64,000 nucleotides of DNA from Caldithrix sp964468415 (GTDB taxonomy: Bacteria; Calditrichota; Calditrichia; Calditrichales; Calditrichaceae): contig CAYXUS010000160.1 in the NCBI GenBank assembly GCA_964468415.1, positions 4,386 to 68,385 on the forward strand. Direction: 5' to 3'. The position numbers and the translations under genes are program-made. The notes below the pieces were generated by a model that did not search any database, had not been told where the DNA came from, and was given only the letters and a program-made list of their open reading frames with translations. Positions 49,884 through 58,977 of this stretch are shown here, piece after piece (position 1 is the first letter of the stretch; the number at the start of each line of letters is the position of its first letter).

Positions 49884-51494
49884 TTAATGCGACGTATTTT
49901 TCAGGGCGGCTGCTACAAAATCGCGGAACAAGGGATGTGCCTTGGCCACACGCGACTTTAACTCGGGATGGAACTGGCAGCCCACAAACCAGGGGTGATC
50001 GCGCAACTCGATCATTTCCACCAAATCGCCGTCCGGCGAAAGAGCGCTGATAATCATGCCCGCATCTTCCAGTTCCAGACGATAGCTGTTGTTGAATTCG
50101 TAGCGGTGGCGATGGCGTTCGGCAATTTCCGGCGTGCCGTAGGCTTTAAAGGCCAGCGTGTCTTTGCGCAATTTGGCCGGGTAACTGCCCAGGCGCATGG
50201 TACCGCCCATACCCTTAATGGATTTTTGCGTTTCCATCAGGTGAATGACCGGATTACTTGTTTCGGGATCGAATTCCGTACTGTTGGCGTCTTTCTTGCC
50301 CAGCACGTTGCGCGCGTATTCGATGACCGCACACTGCAATCCCAGACAAATGCCGAAAAAGGGAACTTTGTTCTCGCGGGCGTATTTAATGGCCACCAGT
50401 TTGCCCTCAATGCCGCGTTCGCCGAATCCGCCGGGCACCAGAATGCCCTGCACATCGCCCAATTTTTCCTGCACGTTCTTTTCGTTCAATTCTTCGGTGT
50501 CGATCCATTTCAGTTCCACACGCACATCGTTTTCCATGCCGGCGTGTTCAAAGGCGGCCATAATGCTTTTGTAGGCATCCTGCAAAGAAACATATTTGCC
50601 GCAAATGGCAATTTTGACTTTGCGTTTCACTTTTTGGTAACGATCTATTTTTTTGCGCCACCATTCGATGTCCAGCTCCCGCTTTTCCAGATGCAGTTTG
50701 CTAAGCACCAATTCGTCGAATTTAACCTCGGCATATTGCAAAGGCACTTCGTAAATCAACTTTACGTCCAGCGCGTCGATCACCTCGTTGGCCGAAACAT
50801 TGCAGAACAAACCGATTTTCTGTTTCACATTGTCCGGCAAGGGACGATCGGAACGGCACAAAAGCATATCGGGCTGCAAACCGATTTCACGCAGGCGCAT
50901 TACCGAGTGCTGCGTAGGCTTGGTTTTCAGTTCGTTGGCCCCGGCAATAAAGGGCACCAAAGTCAGGTGAATGACCAGCGTGTCTTCCGCCGGATGATTC
51001 AGGCGGAACTGACGAATGGCTTCCAGAAAAGGCAAGCTTTCGATGTCGCCCACCGTACCGCCGATTTCCACAATTACGATTTCGGCATCGGTTTTTTCGC
51101 CCACATTAATAATTTTCTGATTGATGGCATCGGTAACGTGGGGAATCACCTGTACGGTAGCCCCCAAATAGTCGCCGCGCCGCTCTTTCTGAATGACTTC
51201 GTAATAAATTTGCCCGGCCGTGGCGTTGTTGTCACGCGTCATGTTCACATTCAAAAAGCGTTCGTAATGGCCCAAATCCAGATCGGTCTCCGCACCGTCG
51301 TCGGTGACGTACACCTCGCCGTGCTGATAGGGACTCATGGTACCCGGGTCCACATTAATGTAAGGATCGAGTTTGAGAATGGTCACTTTGTAACCGCGGG
51401 ATTGCAGCAAAAAACCCAATGAGGAACAGGCAATTCCTTTACCCAAAGAAGAAACAACGCCTCCGGTCAAAAAGATGTATTTACGCTTTTTCAT
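49884..51494 (-). CDS. pyrG: CTP synthase
   Basis: Aminates UTP to CTP with glutamine. The 536 residues have the synthetase start YIFLTGGVVSSLGKGIACSS, then KLDPYINVDPGTMSPYQHGE, GGTVGDIESLPFLEAIRQ and KTKPTQHSVMRLREIG. The glutaminase domain has the Cys in FFGICLGLQCAV and the His/Glu in FHPELKSR. It lies 7 bp after kdsB, whose product consumes CTP, a functionally sensible pairing. A long opposite-strand open frame across this gene is a coding shadow. Confidence 0.98.
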   Translation of the reverse strand: MKKRKYIFLTGGVVSSLGKGIACSSLGFLLQSRGYKVTILKLDPYINVDPGTMSPYQHGEVYVTDDGAETDLDLGHYERFLNVNMTRDNNATAGQIYYEVIQKERRGDYLGATVQVIPHVTDAINQKIINVGEKTDAEIVIVEIGGTVGDIESLPFLEAIRQFRLNHPAEDTLVIHLTLVPFIAGANELKTKPTQHSVMRLREIGLQPDMLLCRSDRPLPDNVKQKIGLFCNVSANEVIDALDVKLIYEVPLQYAEVKFDELVLSKLHLEKRELDIEWWRKKIDRYQKVKRKVKIAICGKYVSLQDAYKSIMAAFEHAGMENDVRVELKWIDTEELNEKNVQEKLGDVQGILVPGGFGERGIEGKLVAIKYARENKVPFFGICLGLQCAVIEYARNVLGKKDANSTEFDPETSNPVIHLMETQKSIKGMGGTMRLGSYPAKLRKDTLAFKAYGTPEIAERHRHRYEFNNSYRLELEDAGMIISALSPDGDLVEMIELRDHPWFVGCQFHPELKSRVAKAHPLFRDFVAAALKNTSH

Positions 51495-51501
51495 GGTACC
51501 C

Positions 51502-52251
51502 TTACTTTTTCTGATTTAAACGCTGATTTAATTTTTCCAAGTCTTGCGGCGTATCGACACTAAGCGATTCGTATTCGGTTTGCACCGTAAAAATTTTTCG
51601 CCCGTTTTCCAGAACACGCAATTGTTCCAGCCGTTCGGCCTGTTCCAGGCGCGCGGGAGGCCAGGTGGTAAATTCCAGCAAAAACGGTTTGCGATACGCG
51701 TAAATGCCCACGTGTTTGAAGAAAGGAAAATGTTCCGGCCATTCGCTCTGCTCCGCAACATCCCGTAAATACGGAATGACGGAACGCGTAAAATAAAGCG
51801 CCCAACCCTCTTTATCGATGACTACCCGCACCAAATTGGGATCGACCAGTTCTTCGTAGCGGGTAATGCGTTTTACGGGCGTTGCCAGATGCACATCGTT
51901 CCGGTGCACAAATACATGTGCCAGAGCATCGAGCAATTCCGGCTGCACAAAGGGCTCGTCGCCCTGCAAATTGATGACCACATCCACGGCTTCGTTCTTT
52001 ACGGCAAAGGCAACCCGATCGGTTCCGGAAGGCAGTTCCGAGGGCGTCATCACGGCCTGACCGCCAAAGCTTTGTACTGTTTGCAAAATACGACGATCGT
52101 CCGTGGCTACCAGCACCCGATCGATACTTTTGGCCTGCACCGCTTTTTCGTACACCCATTGGATCATCGGTTTGTCGCCAATTAGGGCCAGAGGTTTACC
52201 GGGAAAGCGGGTGGAACCGTAGCGGGCCGGAATGACGCACCAAATGTTCAT
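51502..52251 (-). CDS. kdsB: 3-deoxy-D-manno-octulosonate cytidylyltransferase
   Basis: Activates KDO as CMP-KDO for lipid A inner-core synthesis. The 249 residues have the N-terminal nucleotide site VIPARYGSTRFPGKPLALIG, then ATDDRRI, SGTDRVAFA, INLQGDEPFVQP and FKHVGIYAYRKPFLLEF, matching KdsB and not the NeuA sialate branch. Its presence implies lipopolysaccharide and an outer membrane. The ATG overlaps the gatC stop by 4 bp, and pyrG follows after 7 bp. Confidence 0.96.
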   Translation of the reverse strand: MNIWCVIPARYGSTRFPGKPLALIGDKPMIQWVYEKAVQAKSIDRVLVATDDRRILQTVQSFGGQAVMTPSELPSGTDRVAFAVKNEAVDVVINLQGDEPFVQPELLDALAHVFVHRNDVHLATPVKRITRYEELVDPNLVRVVIDKEGWALYFTRSVIPYLRDVAEQSEWPEHFPFFKHVGIYAYRKPFLLEFTTWPPARLEQAERLEQLRVLENGRKIFTVQTEYESLSVDTPQDLEKLNQRLNQKK

Positions 52252-52538
52252 TTGTGCACAACCTTCGGAACGCTAAAATAGTTGCCTTTGCGCCGCGGCG
52301 CATTGGCCAGGGCCTCTTCCGGTTTTAGCGAAGGCTGGCGCACATCTTCGCGAAACACGTTTTCCATTTGCAAAGGATGGGCCAACGGCGGCACGTCTTC
52401 GGTGTCCAGTTCGTTCAGTTGATCCATGTATTCCAGAATTTTGTTCAACTGCTGCGTTATTTGCGGCAGCTCTTGCTCGCTCAAGCGCAGCTTTGCCAGC
52501 CGGGCAATGTATTGCACATCTTCTACGGAAACCGACAC
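52248..52538 (-). CDS. gatC: Asp-tRNA(Asn)/Glu-tRNA(Gln) amidotransferase subunit C
   Basis: The 96-residue small subunit stabilises GatA in the amidotransferase that converts mischarged Glu-tRNA(Gln) or Asp-tRNA(Asn). The sequence follows the family: VQYIARLAKLRLSEQE, ILEYMDQLNELDTEDVPP and the C-terminal RRKGNYFSVPKVV. gatA and gatB are not in the window, so gatC is separated from its partners. It starts the gatC-kdsB-pyrG unit. Confidence 0.94.
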   Translation of the reverse strand: MSVSVEDVQYIARLAKLRLSEQELPQITQQLNKILEYMDQLNELDTEDVPPLAHPLQMENVFREDVRQPSLKPEEALANAPRRKGNYFSVPKVVHK

Positions 52539-52780
52539 GAATTCTCCTAATTATTTTGTCTTATGGCGGAACAATAATAAACCTTGCACCCACTATTTTT
52601 GAAAATACAATTTTAACATCTTCGCCCTAATAATTCAAGTTTAATTCGTCTTCTAAAAAGCCGTGCAATTCGGGAAGGAAAACGCAGAAGGATTAAAGGC
52701 CACAATACGTTGCCGCATTTGGCGGGTTAATAAATCTTACGCGTAAAGGCAGAAAAAAATTTCGAATTTCGGAATGTTGC

Positions 52781-53800
52781 TTAGCGAATGGGAATGCTTT
52801 CCCCGAAAATTTCGGAGTAATCGGCAATGTGTTTTAGAACCGAATCACCCTGAGCGGAGGTTAGCAGGCGGGGTTGCCAATAATCGACCTGCACGGGTAA
52901 AAAGCGTACTGCCCATTTTTGCGGATGGCGGGCATTAATATTCACCTGCAGCACGGCCGTCTGGTAGTGGGTACGGTACAGCCCTCCGAAAATGAAATTG
53001 CCCAGAGAATAGACGATTATTTTGCCTTTGTACTTTTCCACGCCCTGCAACACATGGGGATGATGCCCCACAATCAAATCCGCTCCGTAATCGATAACGC
53101 GATGGGCAAACTTAATTTGGTGCGTGCGCGGGAAATGCTCCTTTTCAAATCCCCAGTGAAAAATAACCACCAAAAAATCCACTTTTGGCCGCAAGGCGCG
53201 CACATCGTCCCGAATAAAACGCAGCCTGCGCAATGCCGTGCCCGGATCATTCTCACCGGCGGGATGCGATTCGGAATGGGCGCGTACACCGTAATAGGCC
53301 AAAAATCCGATGCGAATTCCCTTGCGCTCAAAAATAACCGGTCGATGCGCCTGCGCAAAGTCCGCACCGGCGCCCACGTAGCGAATGCCCGCTTTTTTTA
53401 AGGTTTGCATGGTCTCCAACAAACCGGCAGCACCGTAATCGTAAATGTGATTGTTGGCAATATTAGCCAAATCCACTCCGCCGTCTTGCAGTACCCGCAC
53501 CAAACGCGGAGGGGCCTTAAAGACAAACGGTTTTTCTCTGGCTTCGCTTGCCGTTGTCAGGGGATTTTCCAGATTAATAACGGAGAGATCGGCCTGTTTA
53601 AACCAAGGGATGCGCGCAAAGGCGTACGTGTAATTCCGTCCGATGTACTGCTGAAAATGCCTGGCCAGAACCACATCGCCGGTAAAGAGGATTTGCACCA
53701 GCGAATCGGGAGGAGCGGCCCGTAACGGGGCTAAACAAAAAGTAACGACAATAGCAATCAAATACGGAACACGCGCACAACGGCTTGGCAAAGTAACCAC
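52781..53800 (-). CDS. CapA-family (PGA_cap) metallophosphatase-like protein, secreted
   Basis: The 339 residues open with a hydrophobic signal (YLIAIVVTFCLAPLRAAPP). The calcineurin-like CapA fold carries FTGDVVLARHF, SVINLENPLT, ANNHIYDYGAAGLL, VIFHWGFEKEH, VGHHPHVLQG and YSLGNFIFGG. CapA/PgsA proteins take part in poly-gamma-glutamate export, but many homologues in species without that polymer have unknown roles. No capB/capC-like genes are nearby. It starts 20 bp after the M23 gene, so they may be co-transcribed. The GTG start at 53800 is uncertain. Confidence 0.88.
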   Translation of the reverse strand: MVTLPSRCARVPYLIAIVVTFCLAPLRAAPPDSLVQILFTGDVVLARHFQQYIGRNYTYAFARIPWFKQADLSVINLENPLTTASEAREKPFVFKAPPRLVRVLQDGGVDLANIANNHIYDYGAAGLLETMQTLKKAGIRYVGAGADFAQAHRPVIFERKGIRIGFLAYYGVRAHSESHPAGENDPGTALRRLRFIRDDVRALRPKVDFLVVIFHWGFEKEHFPRTHQIKFAHRVIDYGADLIVGHHPHVLQGVEKYKGKIIVYSLGNFIFGGLYRTHYQTAVLQVNINARHPQKWAVRFLPVQVDYWQPRLLTSAQGDSVLKHIADYSEIFGESIPIR

Positions 53801-53819
53801 CTTCGGGGCCTGAGAAAGG

Positions 53820-54770
53820 TTAGTTTACTTTGGCGACGACCTGCTGATTCAGAATCTGATCGTCAAAGAAATAATGTGCCGGATTGAGGTGCTTGCCCCG
53901 CAACAAAACTTCGTAATGGAGATGAGGCGCCGTGCTGATTCCGGTGTTGCCCACTTCTCCGATTTTTTCGCCGCGTTTCACTTTTTGGCCGCGTCGCACG
54001 ACAATTTTGCTCAAATGGCCGTAGCGCGTTTCAAACCCATATTTGTGGTTGAGAATGATCATCTTTCCATAGCCACCGTTGTAACCGGCAAACTTTACGA
54101 CGCCATCGGCCGAGGCATACACCGGCGTCCCGCTCGGCGAGCTAATGTCCACCCCTTCATGAAAGCGCATTACGCGATAGATGGGATGAAAACGCATGCC
54201 AAAAGGGCTGGAAATAACCCCGTGAATCACAGGTCGCAGGGCAGGTAAATATTGAATGGAATCTTGCTTTTTGTAAAAGGTTTGCAGTAAGCTTTGGTAG
54301 CTTTCTTTTTCCAGCTTTACTTCGCGTTCCAGCTGACTAATGGTTTTCAACTGTTTGGAAAGATCGACTTTCGATTCAAAGCCGGACACTTCATCCAGAA
54401 GTTTGTAGTTGTAATCGGAGCCACCAATACCTACCTTGCGGATGTCGCTGTTCAATTTCGGAACGCCCAACACCGTCCGCAATTGATCATCTTCCGCGGC
54501 AATCTTTGCCATTTGCTGGTGCAAATCTTTGATCTTCTGGCTCATTTCCACCAGACGATTTTGCAGCACCATGTTGGTACGCAGCAAACGCTTCATTTCC
54601 GAGGTCATGCTGGAATCGACAATAATATCCAGCCCAAACTTTCCTACCACCAAAAATACGATTAAAAATACACTGATAAAGGAAATAAGTTTCCAGCGAG
54701 AGATTTTTACTTCTTTAATGGTGCGGTGATCTCTGGAGACGAAAATCAGGCGAGATTCATCCTTATTCAT
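53820..54770 (-). CDS. M23 peptidase with N-terminal membrane anchor (second copy)
   Basis: The 316 residues repeat the layout of the bactofilin-linked M23 protein. A charged cytoplasmic tail (RLIFVSRDHRTIKEVKISRW) precedes one membrane helix at about 28-50, a long coiled coil to about 170, and an M23 domain at about 185-300. Zinc-site motifs are HEGVDISS and HLHYEVLL, with RYGHLSK. All zinc ligands appear intact, so an active peptidoglycan endopeptidase is likely. It lies upstream of the CapA-like gene and downstream of the sigma-factor terminator. Confidence 0.9.
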   Translation of the reverse strand: MNKDESRLIFVSRDHRTIKEVKISRWKLISFISVFLIVFLVVGKFGLDIIVDSSMTSEMKRLLRTNMVLQNRLVEMSQKIKDLHQQMAKIAAEDDQLRTVLGVPKLNSDIRKVGIGGSDYNYKLLDEVSGFESKVDLSKQLKTISQLEREVKLEKESYQSLLQTFYKKQDSIQYLPALRPVIHGVISSPFGMRFHPIYRVMRFHEGVDISSPSGTPVYASADGVVKFAGYNGGYGKMIILNHKYGFETRYGHLSKIVVRRGQKVKRGEKIGEVGNTGISTAPHLHYEVLLRGKHLNPAHYFFDDQILNQQVVAKVN

Positions 54771-54840
54771 ACCCTGGCCCCTGAAAGTTTATGATTAAAA
54801 GCCTCTTCCCTACCAATTGTGATTCGGATCAAAATATAAC

Positions 54841-54870
54841 AAAAAAAAACTCTGCTATCAAGCAGAGTTT
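54841..54870 (-). terminator. Intrinsic terminator after the sigma factor
   Basis: Stem AAACTCTGC/GCAGAGTTT with a six-base loop; on the minus strand it is followed by a run of nine or more Ts, 38 bp after the sigma-factor stop. Confidence 0.92.
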
Positions 54871-54907
54871 CTTGAAATTAAGAATATCTGCTAAAGTTTT
54901 TTTCGTT

Positions 54908-55753
54908 TTAGCCGAGGTAGTAGCGCAAAACTTTGCTCCGCGAGCTGTGCCGCAAGCGCCGCAAGGCCTTTTCCTTAATCTGACGAACACGCTCACGCGT
55001 CAATTTAAACTTAACCCCGATTTCTTCCAGTGTGTGGGGTTTTTCCCCGTCCAGCCCGAAATACAGTTTCAGAATTTTGGCCTCGCGTGCCGTTAAAGTC
55101 GAAAGAATATGATTCACCTCTTCTTTTAACGATTCGCCCATCACTTCCGAATCCGGCTCCGGGTCCTGCTGGTTCTGGATGATGTCGATCAACCGGCTGT
55201 CGCTGTTTTTCTGCAAAGGCGAATCCATGCTCACCGAGCGTGTAGCCATTTTGATGGTTTCGGTAATGTCACCCGAATCCACTTCCAGAACATTGGCAAT
55301 TTCTTCCGGTGTCGGCTCGCGTTCGTATTCCTGCTCTAACTGACTGTAAACCTTACCGATTTTGGTCAGCGTTCCCACTCGGTTCAACGGTAAACGCACC
55401 AAGCGCGACTGCTCGGCAATGGCCTGCAAAATGGATTGTTTAATCCACCAAACGGCGTACGAAATAAACTTGAATCCGCGGGTTTCGTCAAAACGATAAG
55501 CGGCCTTCATCAGGCCCAAATTGCCTTCGTTAATTAAATCTTCCAGCGAAAGCCCGTAATTTTGGTACGATTTGGCCACGCTGACCACAAAGCGCAGATT
55601 GGCGCTTACCAGTTTCTTTAGCGCTTTCTGGTCGTTCTGCTTGATGCGCTTGGCCAGCTCAATTTCTTCCTCCGGCGTCAGCAAGGGCACTTCGCCAATT
55701 TCCCGCAGATAATTCTCGAGGGATTGATTTTTACTAATAAAAAAATCGCTCAC
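54908..55753 (-). CDS. RNA polymerase sigma factor, RpoD/SigA family (short primary type)
   Basis: The 281 residues lack region 1.1 and start directly with region 1.2 (SLENYLREIGEVPLLTPEEE). Region 2 has LVSANLRFVVSVAKSYQNYG, LSLEDLINEGNLGLMKAAYR and GFKFISYAVWWIKQSI. Region 3 has LPLNRVGTLTKI. Region 4 has LTAREAKILKLYFGLDG and a helix-turn-helix TLEEIGVKFKLTRERVRQIK. Short primary sigmas of this size are typical of Bacteroidota and relatives. Region 2.3-2.4 is well conserved, so it is probably the housekeeping sigma, though a group 2 paralogue cannot be excluded without the rest of the genome. Confidence 0.93.
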   Translation of the reverse strand: MSDFFISKNQSLENYLREIGEVPLLTPEEEIELAKRIKQNDQKALKKLVSANLRFVVSVAKSYQNYGLSLEDLINEGNLGLMKAAYRFDETRGFKFISYAVWWIKQSILQAIAEQSRLVRLPLNRVGTLTKIGKVYSQLEQEYEREPTPEEIANVLEVDSGDITETIKMATRSVSMDSPLQKNSDSRLIDIIQNQQDPEPDSEVMGESLKEEVNHILSTLTAREAKILKLYFGLDGEKPHTLEEIGVKFKLTRERVRQIKEKALRRLRHSSRSKVLRYYLG

Positions 55754-55846
55754 TTAACCTACCCCACTTTTTAGGTTAATATATTATGTTACGTTTGTAT
55801 TCAACGGTTTCTTTTAGATTAAAATTTCATTCAATCCAAAAGTTCC

Positions 55847-56140
55847 CTATTTGTTCTTCAATTGTTTCAGTTGCTCTTTGTAGGCGTTTAATTCTTTTTC
55901 CAATTCCTTTATCTGCTCCAAAATATGCCGTTCCGGCAAATGACGCATTAAATCGGGAATTTCTTCTTTTTTGAACCTTTCGTACACCATGCCACCCAGC
56001 TCAAACAAACGCTCTTCCAGCTCCTTTTTTACGGCAATGATGTCTAATTTCAGTCGACTGATTTGCGCGATCTCATTGGATTTTTTATTGGCTTTTCTAA
56101 ATTTTTCCTTAATTTTCTGAATGAGCCGTGTACGCGCCAA
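55847..56140 (-). CDS. Small coiled-coil protein (97 aa), unknown
   Basis: Starts at TTG (56138-56140), six bases after AAGGG; no ATG would give a reasonable protein. The sequence is basic at the N-terminus (RTRLIQKIKEKFRKANKKS), then amphipathic helices with heptads (LKLDIIAVKKELEERLFELG, ILEQIKELEKELNAYKEQLK). There is no signal peptide. It resembles small proteins placed near sigma factors or cell-envelope genes in related genomes, but no family is recognised. Located 43 bp after deoB's start side and before the sigma gene. Confidence 0.65.
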   Translation of the reverse strand: MARTRLIQKIKEKFRKANKKSNEIAQISRLKLDIIAVKKELEERLFELGGMVYERFKKEEIPDLMRHLPERHILEQIKELEKELNAYKEQLKQLKNK

Positions 56141-56183
56141 CCGAAACCCTTGCTCCTTATTTATAGGGTATCATCTATTGGAT

Positions 56184-57359
56184 TTACGAAAATCGAATTT
56201 GGGACAAAAAACTTTCACCTTTTCCCGTACCCGGCACCCCAAAATAGTCGGTTAAGGTGGCCTGCACATCGGCAAAGGTTTTGCGTGTTCCCAAATCCAC
56301 ATTCTGCCGGAATCCCGGCCCAAAGGCCAGCAGGGGCACATATTCCCGGGAATGATCGGTGCTCGGAGTCGTGGGATCATTCCCGTGATCGGCCGTAATG
56401 ATCACCAAATCATCATCACGCAGGGCGTTCAAAAACTCAGGAAGCCAGTCATCAAATTCCTTCAGGCCGTTGTAAAAGCCCTGCACATCGTTACGATGCC
56501 CCCACAGCATGTCAAAATCGACCAGATTGGCCATAATAAAGCCGCGTTCGGTGGTTTCCATCTCATTCAAAATAGCCTGCATTACTTCGGCATTATTGTG
56601 CGTTTTTACGGCTTTGCCAATGCCCACACCGGCGTACAGGTCGTAAATTTTGCCAATCGAAACCACCGGCCAGCCATGTTCTTTTAAAATTTGATGCAAA
56701 ATCGGCTTAAAAGGTGTCAGCGAAAAATCTTTGCGGCGCGGCGTGCGCACAAACGTCTGGGCGTTTTCTCCCACAAAGGGACGGGCAATTACCCGGCCCA
56801 CCGCATGATCGCCTTGCAGCATATCCCGCGCAATCTGACAGATCTCGTACAGTTTTTCCACCGGCACCACTTTTTCATGCGCTGCAATCTGGAAGACCGA
56901 ATCCGCAGAGGTGTAAACGATTAATTTGCCGGTACGCAAATGTTCTTCGCCCAATTCTTTAATGATTTCGGTACCCGAGGCCGGTTTGTTGCCCAGCACT
57001 CCGTAGCCGGTACGACGAGTAAATTCGTCGATGACCTCTTTTGGGAAACCATGAGGATAGGTGGGAAAAGGCTTTTCCAGAACCAGGCCGGCAATTTCCC
57101 AATGCCCGCTGGTGGAATCTTTCCCGGCCGAAACTTCACGCATCTTTCCGTAATTGGCCCGGGCCTCGACGGCCCCGTTCATTCCTTGAATGGGAATAAT
57201 TTTCCCGAGGCCCAATGTCTCCAAATGGGGCAAATTCAATCCGCCAACAGCCTGCGCCAGATTGCCCAAAGTGTTGCTTCCCACATCTCCGTACTCCGCC
57301 GCATCGGGCAACTGCCCCACGCCCACACCGTCCAGAATAATAACAAAAGCTCGTTTCAT
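56184..57359 (-). CDS. deoB: Phosphopentomutase
   Basis: Interconverts ribose (or deoxyribose) 1- and 5-phosphates in nucleoside salvage. The 391 residues have the alkaline-phosphatase-like metal sites: ILDGVGVGQLPDAAEYGDVG at the start, the nucleophile region GKDSTSGHWEIAG, LVDFDMLWGHRNDVQGF, and ITADHGNDPTTPSTDHSRE for the second metal. Its ATG overlaps the stop of the upstream patatin pseudogene by 4 bp, a leftover of former translational coupling. Confidence 0.96.
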   Translation of the reverse strand: MKRAFVIILDGVGVGQLPDAAEYGDVGSNTLGNLAQAVGGLNLPHLETLGLGKIIPIQGMNGAVEARANYGKMREVSAGKDSTSGHWEIAGLVLEKPFPTYPHGFPKEVIDEFTRRTGYGVLGNKPASGTEIIKELGEEHLRTGKLIVYTSADSVFQIAAHEKVVPVEKLYEICQIARDMLQGDHAVGRVIARPFVGENAQTFVRTPRRKDFSLTPFKPILHQILKEHGWPVVSIGKIYDLYAGVGIGKAVKTHNNAEVMQAILNEMETTERGFIMANLVDFDMLWGHRNDVQGFYNGLKEFDDWLPEFLNALRDDDLVIITADHGNDPTTPSTDHSREYVPLLAFGPGFRQNVDLGTRKTFADVQATLTDYFGVPGTGKGESFLSQIRFS

Positions 57360-57729
57360 CGAATCTTTAATCTCCTTGCAGTCCAGCGCTTTAAACGCTC
57401 GCTGAATTTATCGTACTGTTGCAACGTGTGTTTAAGACGCGCAATATTTTTTTCCACAATCGCTTCGCCCTGCTTTATGAACGTGTCGGTCTTTTCAAAC
57501 TCTGTCCAGTTCAAATCACCCAATTCGGGAACCAGCAAAAAGCCGGACGTCTCCATAAGCCGCTGGGCCGTGGCATGTTCCAGGCAGTTCCGACAATGGC
57601 GCCCATGCTGGCACCGGTAATGGCATGAACGGGAATTTGGCATTCCACCAATTTTTTAATAATGCCAATGCGTGCCAGCCCGCGGGCTCCGCCACCGCCC
57701 AACACCAGGCCTGCTTTCGTTCGTGTCAT
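57356..57729 (-). pseudogene. Patatin-like phospholipase, internally deleted and frameshifted
   Basis: The first 50 codons are a normal patatin start: TKAGLVLGGGGARGLARIG, then ITGASMGAIVGTAWN with the nucleophile Ser. Near 57590 the frame changes and the sequence jumps to a patatin C-terminus (AQRLMETSGFLLVPELGDLN, WTEFEKTDTFIKQGEAIVEK) in another frame. About 180-200 residues, including the catalytic Asp, are missing compared with the intact 303-residue patatin at 37891. The end still overlaps deoB as ATGA. A truncated 72-residue product could be made but would be inactive. Confidence 0.82.
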
Positions 57730-57998
57730 GTAACCCGCTTTTTCACCGTTTAAAAAGTTGGCTGCAAATATACGAAATTAATCATTCATATTCTAATTTT
57801 TATTCTGCACTTCGAATCCATATTCAAGGAACGCCGGAGCACCTGTTTAGTTGCAAAATAAAGCAGACGGTCGAAAATGCAGGAAACAATATTGAATATT
57901 TATTCATCATTTTTCAGTAAAATTAGATTCCGTTAAAAAAATTTTTTATATTGCGCCATCAATTCGATGAATGCAAACATTTAGGATGTAAAATTGCC

Positions 57999-58952
57999 AT
58001 GAAAGTAACCGAACACTTGGCCAAAGCCAAAGAAACCCTGATCAGTTTCGAAATCATTCCGCCCAAGCGCGGGGGCGACATCCAGAGCCTGCTCAAAGTG
58101 GTGGACGATATTTCCAAATACAATCCACCATTCATTGACATCACCAGCCACGCGGCCGAGGTAACTTACGAAGAAACGCCACAAGGCATTAAGCGCAAAA
58201 TCAAACGCAAACGTCCGGGTACGCTGGGCATTTGCGCTCTGATTCAAAACAAATACAACATCGACGCCGTGCCACACGTTTTGTGCAACGGATTTACCCG
58301 CGAAGAAACCGAGGATTTCCTGATCGATTTGCAATATTTGGGCATCGAAAACGTACTGGCCATTCGCGGCGAAGACAGCAACTACCAAAAACCCATCATT
58401 GCCGGACGCAGCGTAAACCATTACGCCGTAGATCTGGTGCGGCAAATTAAAGACATGAACGCCGGAAAATATCTGGAAGAAGATCTGGTGGACGCCAGGC
58501 CTTCCAATTTTTGCATTGGCGTTGCGGCCTATCCCGAAAAACACATTGCCGCGCCGAATCTGGAATTTGACATCAGAAATCTGAAGAACAAGGTACAGGC
58601 CGGGGCGGATTACGTGGTGACGCAAATGTTCTACGACAACCGCTACTATTTCGATTTCGTGCAAAAGTGCCGGCAGGCCGGCATCGACGTGCCCATTATT
58701 CCCGGCCTGAAGATTCTCACATCCAAACGCCAACTGACCACCATTCCGGCTTCGTTTCATATTTCGCTGCCCACCGAGTTAACCGATCGCGTGCTGCAGG
58801 CCAGGGATGACAAGGAAGTGGTGGAAATTGGCATTGAGTGGGCTCTGAAACAGGTGCGCGAATTGCTGGAGAAAAAAGTCCCGGCCATTCATTTTTACAT
58901 CATGCAGAATTCCACGCCCATCAATCGTTTGATGGAAAAGCTGGGCTTTTAA
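57999..58952 (+). CDS. metF: Methylenetetrahydrofolate reductase
   Basis: A flavoenzyme giving 5-methyl-THF for methionine synthesis. The 317 residues have the N-terminal catalytic Glu context ISFEIIPPKRGGDI, IDITSHAAEVTYEETPQG, ENVLAIRGEDSN and GADYVVTQMFYDNRYYFDF, followed by PIIPGLKIL and HFYIMQNSTPINRLME. Insertion GIKRKIKRKRPGT near residue 65 is slightly longer than in E. coli. ATG at 57999 is chosen; an in-frame TTG at 57951 adds a non-conserved stretch. Upstream bases show no SAM-riboswitch fold that I could recognise. A terminator follows. Confidence 0.95.
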   Translation: MKVTEHLAKAKETLISFEIIPPKRGGDIQSLLKVVDDISKYNPPFIDITSHAAEVTYEETPQGIKRKIKRKRPGTLGICALIQNKYNIDAVPHVLCNGFTREETEDFLIDLQYLGIENVLAIRGEDSNYQKPIIAGRSVNHYAVDLVRQIKDMNAGKYLEEDLVDARPSNFCIGVAAYPEKHIAAPNLEFDIRNLKNKVQAGADYVVTQMFYDNRYYFDFVQKCRQAGIDVPIIPGLKILTSKRQLTTIPASFHISLPTELTDRVLQARDDKEVVEIGIEWALKQVRELLEKKVPAIHFYIMQNSTPINRLMEKLGF

Positions 58953-58977
58953 GGGATACGAACCAAAAACACCAACG

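Noticed and set aside
49968..51422. A 484-codon open frame on the plus strand opposite pyrG
   Set aside because: It lies wholly inside pyrG, and its sequence is Phe/His/Gln-rich low-quality translation with no domain. It is the codon-bias shadow of a highly conserved gene.
57730..57998. SAM riboswitch or other leader in front of metF
   Set aside because: Searched by eye for paired stems and the kink-turn pattern of SAM-I; only AT-rich sequence without long stems was found.
57981..58760. A 259-codon minus-strand frame within metF
   Set aside because: metF on the opposite strand carries all family motifs, and the antisense frame has none.
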